Shown: positions 1 through 8,513 of the stretch, piece by piece
Layout: every line of letters starts with the position of its first letter
Numbering within the stretch: the stretch's first letter is position 1
Source: Paenibacillus sp. MAEPY2
Lineage (GTDB): Bacteria; Bacillota; Bacilli; Paenibacillales; Paenibacillaceae
Direction of reading: 5' to 3'
NCBI RefSeq assembly: GCF_000499205.1
Contig: NZ_AWUK01000053.1
Location: 1-37,263, forward strand
DNA length: 37,263 bases
Made by a program: the position numbers and the translations under genes
The notes under the pieces: model-generated
The model's input: only the letters and a program-made list of their open reading frames with translations
What the model was told of the DNA's origin: nothing
Databases searched by the model: none

Positions 1-486
1 ACAAATATGACGTTAAAATAACGAACAATATAAATATAATACATAACAATAATCACGAAGTGGTAAAAAAGTATAAAAGTTATAGGGTTTCACCGTTGTA
101 AAGCCCTAAAATGGAATGATATTTGGAATGGATCTCGCAAAGTAGCAAAAATTTGTTGTATTAAATGGCAAATTACCTCACATTTAAATGACATTTTGTC
201 GGTTTCTCCATTAATTAAAAACTTAATTTTGTGTATCCTTATCTGATAAATAACCAATTTAAGGGTATTGACCATGGGTAGACTTGGACGATATGATGTA
301 TAAAATACAAATAATTATGCGGATAATCCATTTAATATTCAGCAAGCAAAGTGCTACTATAATTGAAATATCTTCGAGAAGCTTTTGTGATACAATATAA
401 AAAAAACTCAAACATGAGTAATCCATTTCATATAGAACCATGCAGATGAAGGGATTAAGACAAGAACGGATGGGGGAAAACGTAAG
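1..486. other. AT-rich non-coding start of window
   Basis: No convincing gene is visible here. The stretch is very AT-rich, and its minus-strand reading frames have no recognisable motifs and run into gltD. A weak 7-bp hairpin (AGGGTTT at about 86 pairing with AAGCCCT at about 103, with a G-U pair) has no T-run. A candidate extended -10 (TG-A-TACAAT) lies at 388-396, and another -10-like TATAAT at 358-363. Neither has a good -35 at normal spacing. The large glutamate synthase subunit is not present upstream of gltD. Confidence 0.6.
388..396 (+). promoter_or_regulatory. Candidate extended -10 for gltD
   Basis: TG-A-TACAAT fits an extended -10 element about 90 bases ahead of the gltD start. 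A TTGAAA lies at 363-368 but is 22 bases away, too far for a standard -35. This is a pattern match only. Confidence 0.3.
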
Positions 487-1974
487 ATGTCTACACCTAC
501 TGGATTTATGGAATACAAACGGCAGCTGCCTGCGGACCGCCAACCAGCGGAGCGGGTCAAGGATTGGGAAGAGTTTCATAAACATATGGCTGAAGAAGAG
601 CTCAGAACACAAGGTGCACGATGCATGGATTGTGGTACCCCGTATTGCCATACTGGTATAGATATGACTGGCGGAACGTCGGGCTGTCCTGTGCACAACC
701 TGATTCCAGAGTGGAATAATCTGGTGTATCGCGGTTTGTGGAGAGAAGCGCTTGATCGTCTGCATAAAACGAATAATTTCCCTGAGTTTACAGGTCGTGT
801 CTGTCCTGCTCCTTGTGAAGGATCATGTACAGTAGGTCTTATCGGTGAACCTGTAACCATCAAAACGATTGAAGAAGCGATAATTGAAAAGGGTTTTGAA
901 GAAGGCTGGGTTGTTCCCCAACCTCCGGAGAAACGTACGGGTAAACGTGTAGCAGTTGTAGGTTCAGGTCCTGCGGGACTGGCTACGGCAGCTCAGTTGA
1001 ATAAAGCAGGTCATTCAGTAACGGTATACGAGCGCTCCGATCGTGTAGGCGGTTTGCTGATGTACGGTATTCCTACGATGAAATTGGATAAAAACGTCGT
1101 TCAGCGTCGTGTTGATTTGCTGGAAGCAGAAGGCATTCAATTTGTAACCAACACGGAGATCGGCAAAGATATTGCTGCGCAGCAGCTGGTAGATGATTAT
1201 GATGCGGTTGTCCTGTGCGGCGGTGCAACCAAACCACGTGAGTTCAACATTGAAGGCAGTGATCTGAAAGGTGTGCACTATGCCATGGATTTCCTGAATG
1301 GCAGCATCAAAAGTTACCTGGACTCCAATCTGGAGGATGGTAACTACCTGTCAGCACAGGACAAGGATGTTATCGTTATCGGTGGCGGGGATACAGGTTC
1401 CGACTGTGTAGCAACATCGCTTCGCCACGGTTGTCGGAGCATTACCCAATTTGGTACACATACTCAAGCTCCTATGGAACGTGACCGCATTAACAATCCT
1501 TGGCCGCAATTCCCGAACGTATATACTCTTGATTATGCACAGGAAGAAGCGAAAGCGCTGTTCGGTGACGATCCGCGTGAGTTCTCCATTATGACGACCA
1601 AATTTGTGGGTGATGACGAGGGTAATCTCAAAGAACTTCATACCGTTCAAATCGAGCGTATTGTAGATGAGACAGGGCGTAAGATCTATCAGCCGATTCC
1701 GGGTACAGAGCGCGTGTTCCCAGCTCAAATGGCAATGATTGCTATTGGCTTTGACGGACCGGAACAGACTCTGGTGGAACAACTTGGACTTGCAACAGAC
1801 CGTCGTACCAACGTTAAGGCACGTTACGGCAAATACAATACCAATGTGGATAAAGTATTTGCAGCAGGTGACATGCGTCGTGGTCAAAGTCTGGTTGTAT
1901 GGGCAATTAATGAAGGCCGTGAAGCTGCCCGTGAAGTGGACAAATACTTGATGGGTGCTACAGTTCTCGTATAA
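487..1974 (+). CDS. gltD: Glutamate synthase small subunit (GltD)
   Basis: This is the beta subunit of NADPH-dependent glutamate synthase. It takes electrons from NADPH through FAD and [4Fe-4S] clusters to the large subunit, which makes two glutamates from glutamine and 2-oxoglutarate in the cytoplasm. Visible features of the 495-residue protein: an N-terminal cysteine cluster (C46, C49, C54, C67, then C106, C110, C114), an FAD-binding VVGSGPAG motif at about 157-164, and a second nucleotide-binding VIGGGDTG motif at about 298-305. The length is normal for the family. The start follows a G-rich ribosome site (GGGGG) by about 10 bases and begins MSTPTGFMEYKR, as expected. No large-subunit gene lies next to it: the upstream 486 bases are non-coding and a terminator follows. 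The partner must be encoded elsewhere. Confidence 0.95.
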   Translation: MSTPTGFMEYKRQLPADRQPAERVKDWEEFHKHMAEEELRTQGARCMDCGTPYCHTGIDMTGGTSGCPVHNLIPEWNNLVYRGLWREALDRLHKTNNFPEFTGRVCPAPCEGSCTVGLIGEPVTIKTIEEAIIEKGFEEGWVVPQPPEKRTGKRVAVVGSGPAGLATAAQLNKAGHSVTVYERSDRVGGLLMYGIPTMKLDKNVVQRRVDLLEAEGIQFVTNTEIGKDIAAQQLVDDYDAVVLCGGATKPREFNIEGSDLKGVHYAMDFLNGSIKSYLDSNLEDGNYLSAQDKDVIVIGGGDTGSDCVATSLRHGCRSITQFGTHTQAPMERDRINNPWPQFPNVYTLDYAQEEAKALFGDDPREFSIMTTKFVGDDEGNLKELHTVQIERIVDETGRKIYQPIPGTERVFPAQMAMIAIGFDGPEQTLVEQLGLATDRRTNVKARYGKYNTNVDKVFAAGDMRRGQSLVVWAINEGREAAREVDKYLMGATVLV

Positions 1975-2043
1975 CGAGTCAATAAGACACAGATCAATAC
2001 GGATTTGCAATATATGAATAAATTATAAAATTGATAAAGTGAA

Positions 2044-2072
2044 AGTCCTCGCAGTTTGCGGGGGCTTTTTTG
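2044..2072 (+). terminator. Intrinsic terminator after gltD
   Basis: A 10-bp stem (AGTCCTCGCA pairing with TGCGGGGGCT, with G-U pairs) and a 3-base loop are followed by six T. It separates gltD from fur. Confidence 0.85.
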
Positions 2073-2167
2073 TTATTTTATGATATTCAGATAAAGAACA
2101 TCGACATTTATTTAGGCAAGTGTGCGGTATAGCATTGCTTTTTAGCTCCTAAAGATTTATTATTAGA

Positions 2168-2182
2168 TTATAATGATTATAA
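2168..2182. promoter_or_regulatory. PerR box upstream of fur
   Basis: TTATAATGATTATAA is a perfect 7-1-7 inverted repeat and matches the published Bacillus PerR operator consensus TTATAATNATTATAA exactly. It lies 69-83 bases ahead of the fur start. A TATAAT at 2169-2174 lies inside it and could be the -10 element, so a bound repressor would block transcription. In B. subtilis, fur is known to be under PerR control. A Fur box has the related but different core TGATAATNATTATCA, which fits less well here. Confidence 0.75.
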
Positions 2183-2250
2183 ATAAGAAACGCCATGACA
2201 CTTAAAAACGACACGAATTGTGAAATGATAATATCTGGAGGTGCAACCTT

Positions 2251-2742
2251 ATGACAAGTAACCGGGGCAAATCCATTTCAGAACAGATTGATGACATTAA
2301 GAAACAGTTGGTCGCAAAAGGTTATAAGCTGACACAGCAACGAGAAGTTACGGTACGTGTATTGCTTGAACATGAAAAGGATCATTTTAGCGCAGAGGAA
2401 GTATTTCTGCTAGTTAAGGAACAATTCCCCGAGATTGGCTTGGCTACGGTATATCGTACGCTTGAACTGCTTAGTGACCTTCAGGTCGTAGAAAAGATTA
2501 ACTTTGGGGACGGTGCTGCGCGCTTCGATCTGAGAAGTACGGATGGCTCACATCACCATCATCATTTGATTTGCACGGAGTGCGGCACCGTGGAAGAGAT
2601 TATGGAGGATGGCTTGCTTCGTCTGGAACAACAAATCGAGCGTCAGTACGGCTTTGCCGTTACAGACCACCGGCTTGATTTTCAGGGTGTGTGCAAGGAG
2701 TGCAGAGCGAAGCAAGCTTTGAATGAACAGGCAGCAGGGTAA
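2251..2742 (+). CDS. fur: Ferric uptake regulator, Fur
   Basis: This is an iron-sensing transcriptional repressor of the FUR family. With Fe2+ bound it blocks genes for iron acquisition. The 163-residue protein has the N-terminal winged helix (about 15-90, with the recognition region EIGLATVYRTLELL at 61-74) and a C-terminal dimerisation/metal domain. It carries two CxxC pairs (C108/C111 and C148/C151) for structural zinc and a run of five histidines at 101-105. The wording of the helix and hinge (SAEEVFLLVKE, EKINFGDG) is close to B. subtilis Fur and clearly different from PerR or Zur. The start follows CTGGAGGTGC at good spacing. The gene is monocistronic between two terminators. A perfect PerR box upstream suggests control by a peroxide sensor. 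Confidence 0.93.
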   Translation: MTSNRGKSISEQIDDIKKQLVAKGYKLTQQREVTVRVLLEHEKDHFSAEEVFLLVKEQFPEIGLATVYRTLELLSDLQVVEKINFGDGAARFDLRSTDGSHHHHHLICTECGTVEEIMEDGLLRLEQQIERQYGFAVTDHRLDFQGVCKECRAKQALNEQAAG

Positions 2743-2800
2743 ATGCAGCGGGGAGGATGCTCCCGCAACCAAAATCTGATATAATAAGTTTTAGAAGCAA

Positions 2801-2831
2801 GGGGCTTCCGTGGGCGGAAGGCCCCTTTTTG
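2801..2831 (+). terminator. Intrinsic terminator between fur and topB
   Basis: An 11-bp GC-rich hairpin (GGGGCTTCCG, loop TGGG, CGGAAGGCCCC) is followed by TTTTT. It ends fur transcription 37 bases before the topB start. Confidence 0.9.
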
Positions 2832-2867
2832 CCGTCATGCGGACGGTGAAGGAGGAGAGATGGACGG

Positions 2868-5210
2868 ATGAAGACACTGGTTATAGCGGAAAAGCCCGAC
2901 ATGGGCCGAACCATTGCCGCCGTCATAGAACCAAGAGCCAAGAACAATCGCAATTATTTGGAAGGTGAGCATTACATTATCACCTGGGCGATTGGTCATC
3001 TATTGGGACTTGCTGAACCGGATGCCTATGATTCAAAGTACAAGCGCTGGAATATCGGCGATTTGCCGATCATTCCGGATCAGTTCAAGATTGTGCCCAA
3101 CCCCAGAACGAAAGATCAACTGAAAATGATCGGAGAACTTGCAAAAAGAGCATCGGCCATCGTTAATGCTTGTGATGCAGGGCGAGAAGGACAGTATATT
3201 TTCGCCTTAATTCAGCAACAGTTGAAACTGCGTCAGCCTGTAAAGCGTCTGTGGATATCGGATCTGACTGCAGAGAGTATTAAACGTGGTTTTGATGGCT
3301 TGAAAGATGCCTCGGAATTTGAGAATTTGACTCATGCTGCCCGAGCGCGTAGTGAAGCGGATTGGCTGATTGGCATGAATGCTTCTCGGGCCTTTACGAC
3401 TCGACATAATGCCTTGCTCTCTGTAGGCCGAGTGCAGACTCCAGTGCTGGCTTTGATCTATGATCGGGAAATTGAGATTGAAGCGTTCCAGTCCCAGACC
3501 TTTTATGAAGTGGCCGCCTGGTTTCGTCAAGAAGGAGTAGAGTACAGGGGATTACGTCAAGGGGACAAGCTGACCGACCCCGCCGTTGCTGAATCGATTG
3601 CGACCAGTGTGAAGGGGAAGACGGGACAGATCACCAAGTACGAAGCAAAACAGACCAAAGAGTATCCATACCGGTTGTATGATCTGACCCTTTTGCAGCG
3701 TGAAGCAAATGCCAAGTATGGTTATGGGGCGAAGAAAACGCTGGATATTGCGCAGGCGCTTTATGAGAAACATAAGGTGATCTCTTATCCGCGGACCAAT
3801 TCCAACTATGTTACAGAACAGAATATTGAAGGTATGCACAAAACGCTGAATTTGCTTAAAAATGGATCATACAGTGAATTGGCACTAGGAGCAAAACCTG
3901 AACTCGTTCATAAAAATAACAAGGGTGTATGTAACCCGTCCAGAGTTGAAGATCACCATGCGATTTTACCTACATTGAAACGGCCGGGTACGTTATCCAA
4001 GGATGAACAGAATATTTATGATCTGATCGTAAGGCGTTTCTTATCCCATTTCTATCCGCCAGCAGAGTACAAGCAGCATACCGTGCTCACGGAAGTGGAG
4101 AAGCACCAGTTCAAGACCTCTGTGAAAGAACTGCTCTCGCTGGGTTGGAAAGTAGTACTGGGATCTGCGGATCAGGAGCAGACAGGCAAGAAAAAGACGA
4201 AGAAAAACAGCAACGAAGAAGAGGAAGCAGAAGAATGGACGGACAAGGCATTTGCCGTTCAACCTGAATTGCCTGTTCAGTGTACCAAAAGTGAATTCAA
4301 GGAAAAGGCGACACAGCCTCCCAAGAGTTATACGGAGGGAACGTTGCTGAAAGCGATGGAGAGTGCAGGTAAGCAGATCGAGAATGAAGAGCTGCGTGAT
4401 GCAATGAAGGACAGCGGACTGGGTACACCAGCGACTCGTGCCGCAACGATTGAAAGACTTAAAAACGTGGGTTACATTACGATGCAGGGTAAAAAGATGC
4501 AACTGACGTTGAAGGGCCGGACAGCCATTGAATTGATCCGGAAGGCAGGCGTAGATTTGTTGACTTCGCCTGAGATGACGGGCCAGTGGGAAAGAAGATT
4601 GTACCAAATTTCCAAAGGTGAAGCGGGCCAGGACAAGTTCATGGAGAACGTCAAGAAGTTTACCATGTCCATCATTGATAAAGTACGTGTGCAGGCACCG
4701 GCACCAGCGGATGCTTTTGGGGAAGATACGCGTGGGGGGCGGGGGAAAGGCAAGGGAGCCGGAGCCCAGAGAACCAGCGCCAGAACATCCGCCAAAACAT
4801 CAGGTACCGGCGCGAGCACAAATGTAGGTGCGAAGACTACACGTCAAACGTCGAGAGCGTCATCCAAGACTGGTGTCGCGAACTCGACTATACAAACACG
4901 ATCTTCGACTTCTAGCCAACCGGGTGTCCGTGAAACGTTGGCCTCCTGTCCATCACCGGGTTGCACGGGTCAGATTATTGAGGGCAAGAAAGGTTATGGC
5001 TGTACACGTTTCAAGGAAGGCTGCGGGTTTGTCATTTGGAAAGAGTACGTCGGCAAGAAAATCACCAGCACGATGTTGAAAGCGTTGATTGAAAAGGGGA
5101 GTACTCAGGTACTGGCTTTTAAACGGAAAGACGGAAGTACGGTGAAGGCGCGTATTATTTTGCAAGATAAGGCAACAGGTAAACTATCCGCGGAGAAGCA
5201 AGATGCATAA
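2868..5210 (+). CDS. topB: DNA topoisomerase III (type IA)
   Basis: This is a type IA topoisomerase that relaxes or decatenates negatively supercoiled DNA through a 5'-phosphotyrosyl intermediate. The 780-residue protein starts with a TOPRIM fold (MKTLVIAEKPDMG). The catalytic tyrosine is Y307 in the motif VISYPRTNSNYV. Further on is the usual GLGTPATRAATIERL motif. An acidic, lysine-rich insertion lies near residues 440-465. From about 615 to 690 the sequence is a low-complexity Ser/Thr/Ala/Lys/Gly tail, followed by a zinc-ribbon-like end beginning at C694 and C699 (CPSPGC, then YGCTRFKEGCGF). It is longer than E. coli TopB (653), the extra length being the tail. The ribosome site is AAGGAGGAGAG. 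It is alone between two terminators. Confidence 0.93.
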   Translation: MKTLVIAEKPDMGRTIAAVIEPRAKNNRNYLEGEHYIITWAIGHLLGLAEPDAYDSKYKRWNIGDLPIIPDQFKIVPNPRTKDQLKMIGELAKRASAIVNACDAGREGQYIFALIQQQLKLRQPVKRLWISDLTAESIKRGFDGLKDASEFENLTHAARARSEADWLIGMNASRAFTTRHNALLSVGRVQTPVLALIYDREIEIEAFQSQTFYEVAAWFRQEGVEYRGLRQGDKLTDPAVAESIATSVKGKTGQITKYEAKQTKEYPYRLYDLTLLQREANAKYGYGAKKTLDIAQALYEKHKVISYPRTNSNYVTEQNIEGMHKTLNLLKNGSYSELALGAKPELVHKNNKGVCNPSRVEDHHAILPTLKRPGTLSKDEQNIYDLIVRRFLSHFYPPAEYKQHTVLTEVEKHQFKTSVKELLSLGWKVVLGSADQEQTGKKKTKKNSNEEEEAEEWTDKAFAVQPELPVQCTKSEFKEKATQPPKSYTEGTLLKAMESAGKQIENEELRDAMKDSGLGTPATRAATIERLKNVGYITMQGKKMQLTLKGRTAIELIRKAGVDLLTSPEMTGQWERRLYQISKGEAGQDKFMENVKKFTMSIIDKVRVQAPAPADAFGEDTRGGRGKGKGAGAQRTSARTSAKTSGTGASTNVGAKTTRQTSRASSKTGVANSTIQTRSSTSSQPGVRETLASCPSPGCTGQIIEGKKGYGCTRFKEGCGFVIWKEYVGKKITSTMLKALIEKGSTQVLAFKRKDGSTVKARIILQDKATGKLSAEKQDA

Positions 5211-5236
5211 GTTTTTGGATGTAATATCTGAAAGAA

Positions 5237-5269
5237 GAACGTGAAGACCTATGTACTAGTGTCACGTTC
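5237..5269. repeat. 8-bp inverted repeat downstream of topB
   Basis: GAACGTGA at 5237-5244 is matched by its exact reverse complement TCACGTTC at 5262-5269. It lies in the 3' region of topB just before the shared terminator. It has no T-run of its own. It may stabilise the RNA end or be a chance palindrome. Confidence 0.4.
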
Positions 5270-5288
5270 AATCATCATTAAATAAAAC

Positions 5289-5320
5289 AAAAAATGACCC
5301 TTATCCAAGGGTCATTTTTT
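5289..5320. terminator. Bidirectional terminator, topB / HAD gene
   Basis: A perfect hairpin AAAAAATGACCCTT / AAGGGTCATTTTTT with loop ATCC gives a T-run on both strands. It serves the convergent topB and HAD genes. On the minus strand the last five codons and the stop of the HAD gene lie inside it. Confidence 0.9.
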
Positions 5321-6065
5321 GTTGCTGCTGTTGTATATTTTCATGGATGACCTTCGGTACCTCTTCCAGAGCAGTGATGGTATACATTGATGTCTCCGGA
5401 TTAGGTTGAAGCTCGACCATGTTGTATTGCCACTCGTTCGGCTGTTTAATATAGATGCTATGGATGCCGGCCGTCACGGCAGGCATAATATCCGTACGCA
5501 GTGAGTTCCCAATCATCCACGTTGCACGACGCTCAAACGGGCCAGTAGAGAGAATACCTTCAAGTGCCTCAATGTTCTTATGTTGCCGAATGTAGATTCG
5601 GTCATCGAAATAAGCTGATAGCTTCATCTGATCAATCTTCCGCTGCTGAATGACAGTTTCTCCGCCCGTGTACAGGTAGAGGGCATGTCCAGCTGATTTA
5701 AGATTCTCTAGCGTTTCCACCATATGAGGATAAGGCTCAACCTCTTGGTCATATACACTCATTCCTAATTTGGTGAGGTAAGATTCCTCTTGGGGAGAGG
5801 TGGATCTTGAGAACTTCTGGGAGAAGTAACGGTAGGTATCAATAAGGGATTGCGGGAAATGGTGACTTGCAAATCCCAGTTTATTGACCCCGGTTACATC
5901 GATCTCCAGCTGTTTCTCCCTAATTTGTTGAACCGTCAGGGCATGTCCGTCAAACCACTCCTGCATGTTCTCGAAGAATTCACCAAGCACCAGATTGAAA
6001 TATTTATTGCAGTACACGAGTGTATCATCGAGATCAAACAAAATATGTTGTTTTATTATTTTCAT
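5301..6065 (-). CDS. HAD-superfamily hydrolase
   Basis: This is a predicted cytoplasmic phosphatase of the haloacid dehalogenase superfamily; the substrate is unknown. From the chosen start (MKIIKQHILFDLDD) the protein has 254 residues. Motif I is FDLDDT, with the nucleophile D11 and acid/base D13. Motif II is near LYLYTGG, and motif IV is GNSLRTD, followed by the typical IMPAVTAGIHSIYI segment. A helical cap lies between motifs I and II. The start at 6065 was preferred over one ten codons upstream because AAGGAG lies just before it and the family begins a few residues before motif I. The gene follows the winged-helix regulator by 43 bases, so the two are probably co-transcribed. The C-terminus (QQQQQKMTLG) is encoded partly by the terminator stem. 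Confidence 0.85.
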   Translation of the reverse strand: MKIIKQHILFDLDDTLVYCNKYFNLVLGEFFENMQEWFDGHALTVQQIREKQLEIDVTGVNKLGFASHHFPQSLIDTYRYFSQKFSRSTSPQEESYLTKLGMSVYDQEVEPYPHMVETLENLKSAGHALYLYTGGETVIQQRKIDQMKLSAYFDDRIYIRQHKNIEALEGILSTGPFERRATWMIGNSLRTDIMPAVTAGIHSIYIKQPNEWQYNMVELQPNPETSMYTITALEEVPKVIHENIQQQQQKMTLG

Positions 6066-6108
6066 ATCCAATTCACTCCTTGCAGCCAGCAGCACAGTTG
6101 TTCATATT

Positions 6109-7029
6109 TTATATGCGAATATAAGATTCCAGGAACATGTTCAATTCCGATACGCCATCTGGTCGAATACTGTATTTCTCTTTGCGATTACTGCCGAGCA
6201 GATGGGTTCGTAGCAATCCAGCGATACGCAGTGCCATAACCTGATCTTTAACCATATCCTCGTCCTTGCCCAGCTCTTCACACATCTCAGCGAGCGACTT
6301 CGGTTCACCTGACACGTAACGGAGCAGACGAAGTCTTTCCGGATCAGCCAGGGCATGTGTGAAGCGAAGCAAACAGGTTGGTGGTTGGTCTTCATCCTCT
6401 TCAGGTGCATCCACAGGATACTGCATAATCATCATGCCCTCATAGAAGCAGTACATATTAATGGGACGGTTGTGAACGGTCGGAAACAGGATTACTTCAT
6501 CCAGTCCAGGCATCGGTTCAACCAGAACACCCGCAGTAGCGTATTCAATAAGTAATTCAGGTCCCATTTTATCCAGCAGTATGCGTTTCTCTTCAGCATC
6601 TTCCTCCAGCCAGATACGATAATCCTCACTCATATGCTGGCAGTAATGCTGATCCCAGAGTCGCAAAAGTGGCACATAGCTGTCCCGAATACGTGTAGAT
6701 TCTTCTATTGTAAGATGGGGCAGCAGAGCAGAAATACGTGCGAACAGCTCTTCGGCTGTCTGTCCTGCAAGCATATCCAGAAAATCAATATTTTCATTGG
6801 AATCGTTCCGATAGGCCGCCCATGCAAACAAAACGTCAAAGTCATCAAAAGGCCATGTGGCAGCAGGTGCGAGCGCAGCTCGAACATTGGAACTTAGTTT
6901 GCCTTCCACCTCAATGATCCATTCAGGGCCAACATCCAGATGTTGAATCCACTTCTTCGTTACATATACCAAAAAGCTATTGAGCATTTCATATATCGGT
7001 GAAACATCGATTTTAACATGATAAGCCAT
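6109..7029 (-). CDS. ArsR-like winged-helix transcriptional regulator
   Basis: A 306-residue protein. Its last third (about 215-300: LLRFTHALADPERLRLLRYV, then SLAEMCEELG, then an AGLLRTHLLG wing) reads as an ArsR-type winged helix. The first two thirds have no domain I can name; they are mostly helical and acidic, with a run of Asp/Glu at about 206-212. No ArsR cysteine metal site is seen. The family is probably the group of long ArsR-like regulators with an N-terminal sensing region. It is the first gene of a minus-strand pair with the HAD hydrolase and is divergent from an MFS transporter, a layout common for a regulator acting on its neighbour. The ligand is unknown. Confidence 0.75.
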   Translation of the reverse strand: MAYHVKIDVSPIYEMLNSFLVYVTKKWIQHLDVGPEWIIEVEGKLSSNVRAALAPAATWPFDDFDVLFAWAAYRNDSNENIDFLDMLAGQTAEELFARISALLPHLTIEESTRIRDSYVPLLRLWDQHYCQHMSEDYRIWLEEDAEEKRILLDKMGPELLIEYATAGVLVEPMPGLDEVILFPTVHNRPINMYCFYEGMMIMQYPVDAPEEDEDQPPTCLLRFTHALADPERLRLLRYVSGEPKSLAEMCEELGKDEDMVKDQVMALRIAGLLRTHLLGSNRKEKYSIRPDGVSELNMFLESYIRI

Positions 7030-7239
7030 ATGATGCAGAATCCTCCCGTCACATCTAAATGTACGCAGCGACTTAAGTACTATTATGGCTTGTTTTGCAG
7101 GGCGTTGTCCACTATAATGTTCAAGTCCAGGGCAAAACCCCTGGCGTAACCATGCATGATCATCAGAATAGTTATAACATGCGAAAGGTCGTCAGAGATG
7201 GCGATTTTTCTTTGTATGCTTGCAGGAGGAATGATTCTT

Positions 7240-8430
7240 GTGTCATTGATAACCACCCCAAAATTGTCACATTCTACATCTAACTATCTTATCCTGATAA
7301 CCGTTATAGTTGTGGCGGGAATCAGCCAGGGGCTTTTATTGCCTGTGCTATCCATATTTTTGGAGCAAAAAGGAGTCTCACCGGGTTTAAACGGATTGAA
7401 TGCTGCCGCATTGTATGTGGGGTCCTTTGCGATGACCTTGGTGGCCGAACGATTGCTGGGAGCTATCGGTTTCAAAAAGCTGATTATTGGCGGACTGTTA
7501 TTTGTCATGATTCCCCTAATCCTGTTTCCTTATTTTCCGGATATCAAAATTTGGTTCATTTTGCGTCTCGTGGTCGGGATTGGTGATAGTGCCCTCCATT
7601 ATTCTGCCCAGTTGTGGGTACTTCTGGTGACCGCACCCGAAAAACGAGGACGATACATCTCTTTATATGGCATGTCCTATGGTTTAGGATTCAGTATCGG
7701 GCCACTGGGAATCAAGCTGCTCGGGTTTGGTGATGCTGTTCCATTCTGGGTATTGTTTGTTTGTATGGCCGCAGTGCTGATCCTTGTATTATTGAAGCTT
7801 CCCGATACGAAGCCGGAGAAGGCAGCGCATGGACAACTGCCTGAACGCCGTTTCCGTCGCAGTCTGGCCTGGGCATGGTATGCACTGTTGCCTGCGTTAT
7901 TATACGGGTACATGGAAGCCGGAATGAACAGTAATTTCCCCGTATACGGACTGCGTATTGGTTTGGATGCCAATCAGATATCGTCTTTGCTGCCATTTGT
8001 CGGAATCGGGGGTCTGTTCCTGCAATTACCTCTAGGCATGTTGAGTGACCGTTATGGTCGAAAGCAAACGTTGATGTTTGCCGGTATTGCTGGTGGGATC
8101 ATCTTCATGTTCGTACCAGTGGCCGGCACACATTTCTGGTGGACGCTTGTGCTGTTGACCATAGCAGGGGGTCTGGTAGGTTCATTTTTCTCGCTTGGCC
8201 TGGCTTATGCCGCAGATATTTTGCCCAAAGCGCTACTGCCTGCAGCGAACGTAGTGGCTTCATTTCATTTTACAATTGGAAGCATTATTGGACCGAATCT
8301 GGGTGGGCAAGTGATCAACTGGATTTCACCCGGCAGCATGTTTATGTTACTTGGATTCATGTATCTTCTTTTTGGTGCAGCAGGTGTATTATTTCGTCGT
8401 AAACCTATGCTTGAATCTGTGGTAAAATAG
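7240..8430 (+). CDS. Major facilitator superfamily transporter
   Basis: A 12-helix MFS permease, probably a drug or metabolite exporter by proton antiport; the substrate is unknown. The sequence shows regularly spaced hydrophobic helices, a loop 2-3 region (ERLLGAIGFKK), and a second-half copy of the family motif GMLSDRYGRKQTL at about residue 270. A central hydrophilic loop (LPDTKPEKAAHGQLPERRFRR) splits the two six-helix bundles. I chose the GTG start at 7240 because GGAGGA at 7225-7230 lies nine bases before it. The ATG at 7231 directly abuts that site, and starts at 7156 or 7198 would add a short N-terminus with a weaker ribosome site. The protein has about 396 residues, normal for the family. 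The divergent neighbour is the winged-helix regulator. Confidence 0.85.
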   Translation: MSLITTPKLSHSTSNYLILITVIVVAGISQGLLLPVLSIFLEQKGVSPGLNGLNAAALYVGSFAMTLVAERLLGAIGFKKLIIGGLLFVMIPLILFPYFPDIKIWFILRLVVGIGDSALHYSAQLWVLLVTAPEKRGRYISLYGMSYGLGFSIGPLGIKLLGFGDAVPFWVLFVCMAAVLILVLLKLPDTKPEKAAHGQLPERRFRRSLAWAWYALLPALLYGYMEAGMNSNFPVYGLRIGLDANQISSLLPFVGIGGLFLQLPLGMLSDRYGRKQTLMFAGIAGGIIFMFVPVAGTHFWWTLVLLTIAGGLVGSFFSLGLAYAADILPKALLPAANVVASFHFTIGSIIGPNLGGQVINWISPGSMFMLLGFMYLLFGAAGVLFRRKPMLESVVK

Positions 8431-8513
8431 AAGCTGGTGTTCGCATGGAAATTGATGTCCATTTCCGAGTACACTAGTAGTAGGGAAAAACATGGACAAG
8501 AGGAGACATCGCG

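Noticed and set aside
1351..2010. A 219-codon minus-strand reading frame over gltD
   Set aside because: It is fully opposite the well-supported gltD, has no family motif and no ribosome site, so it is a shadow.
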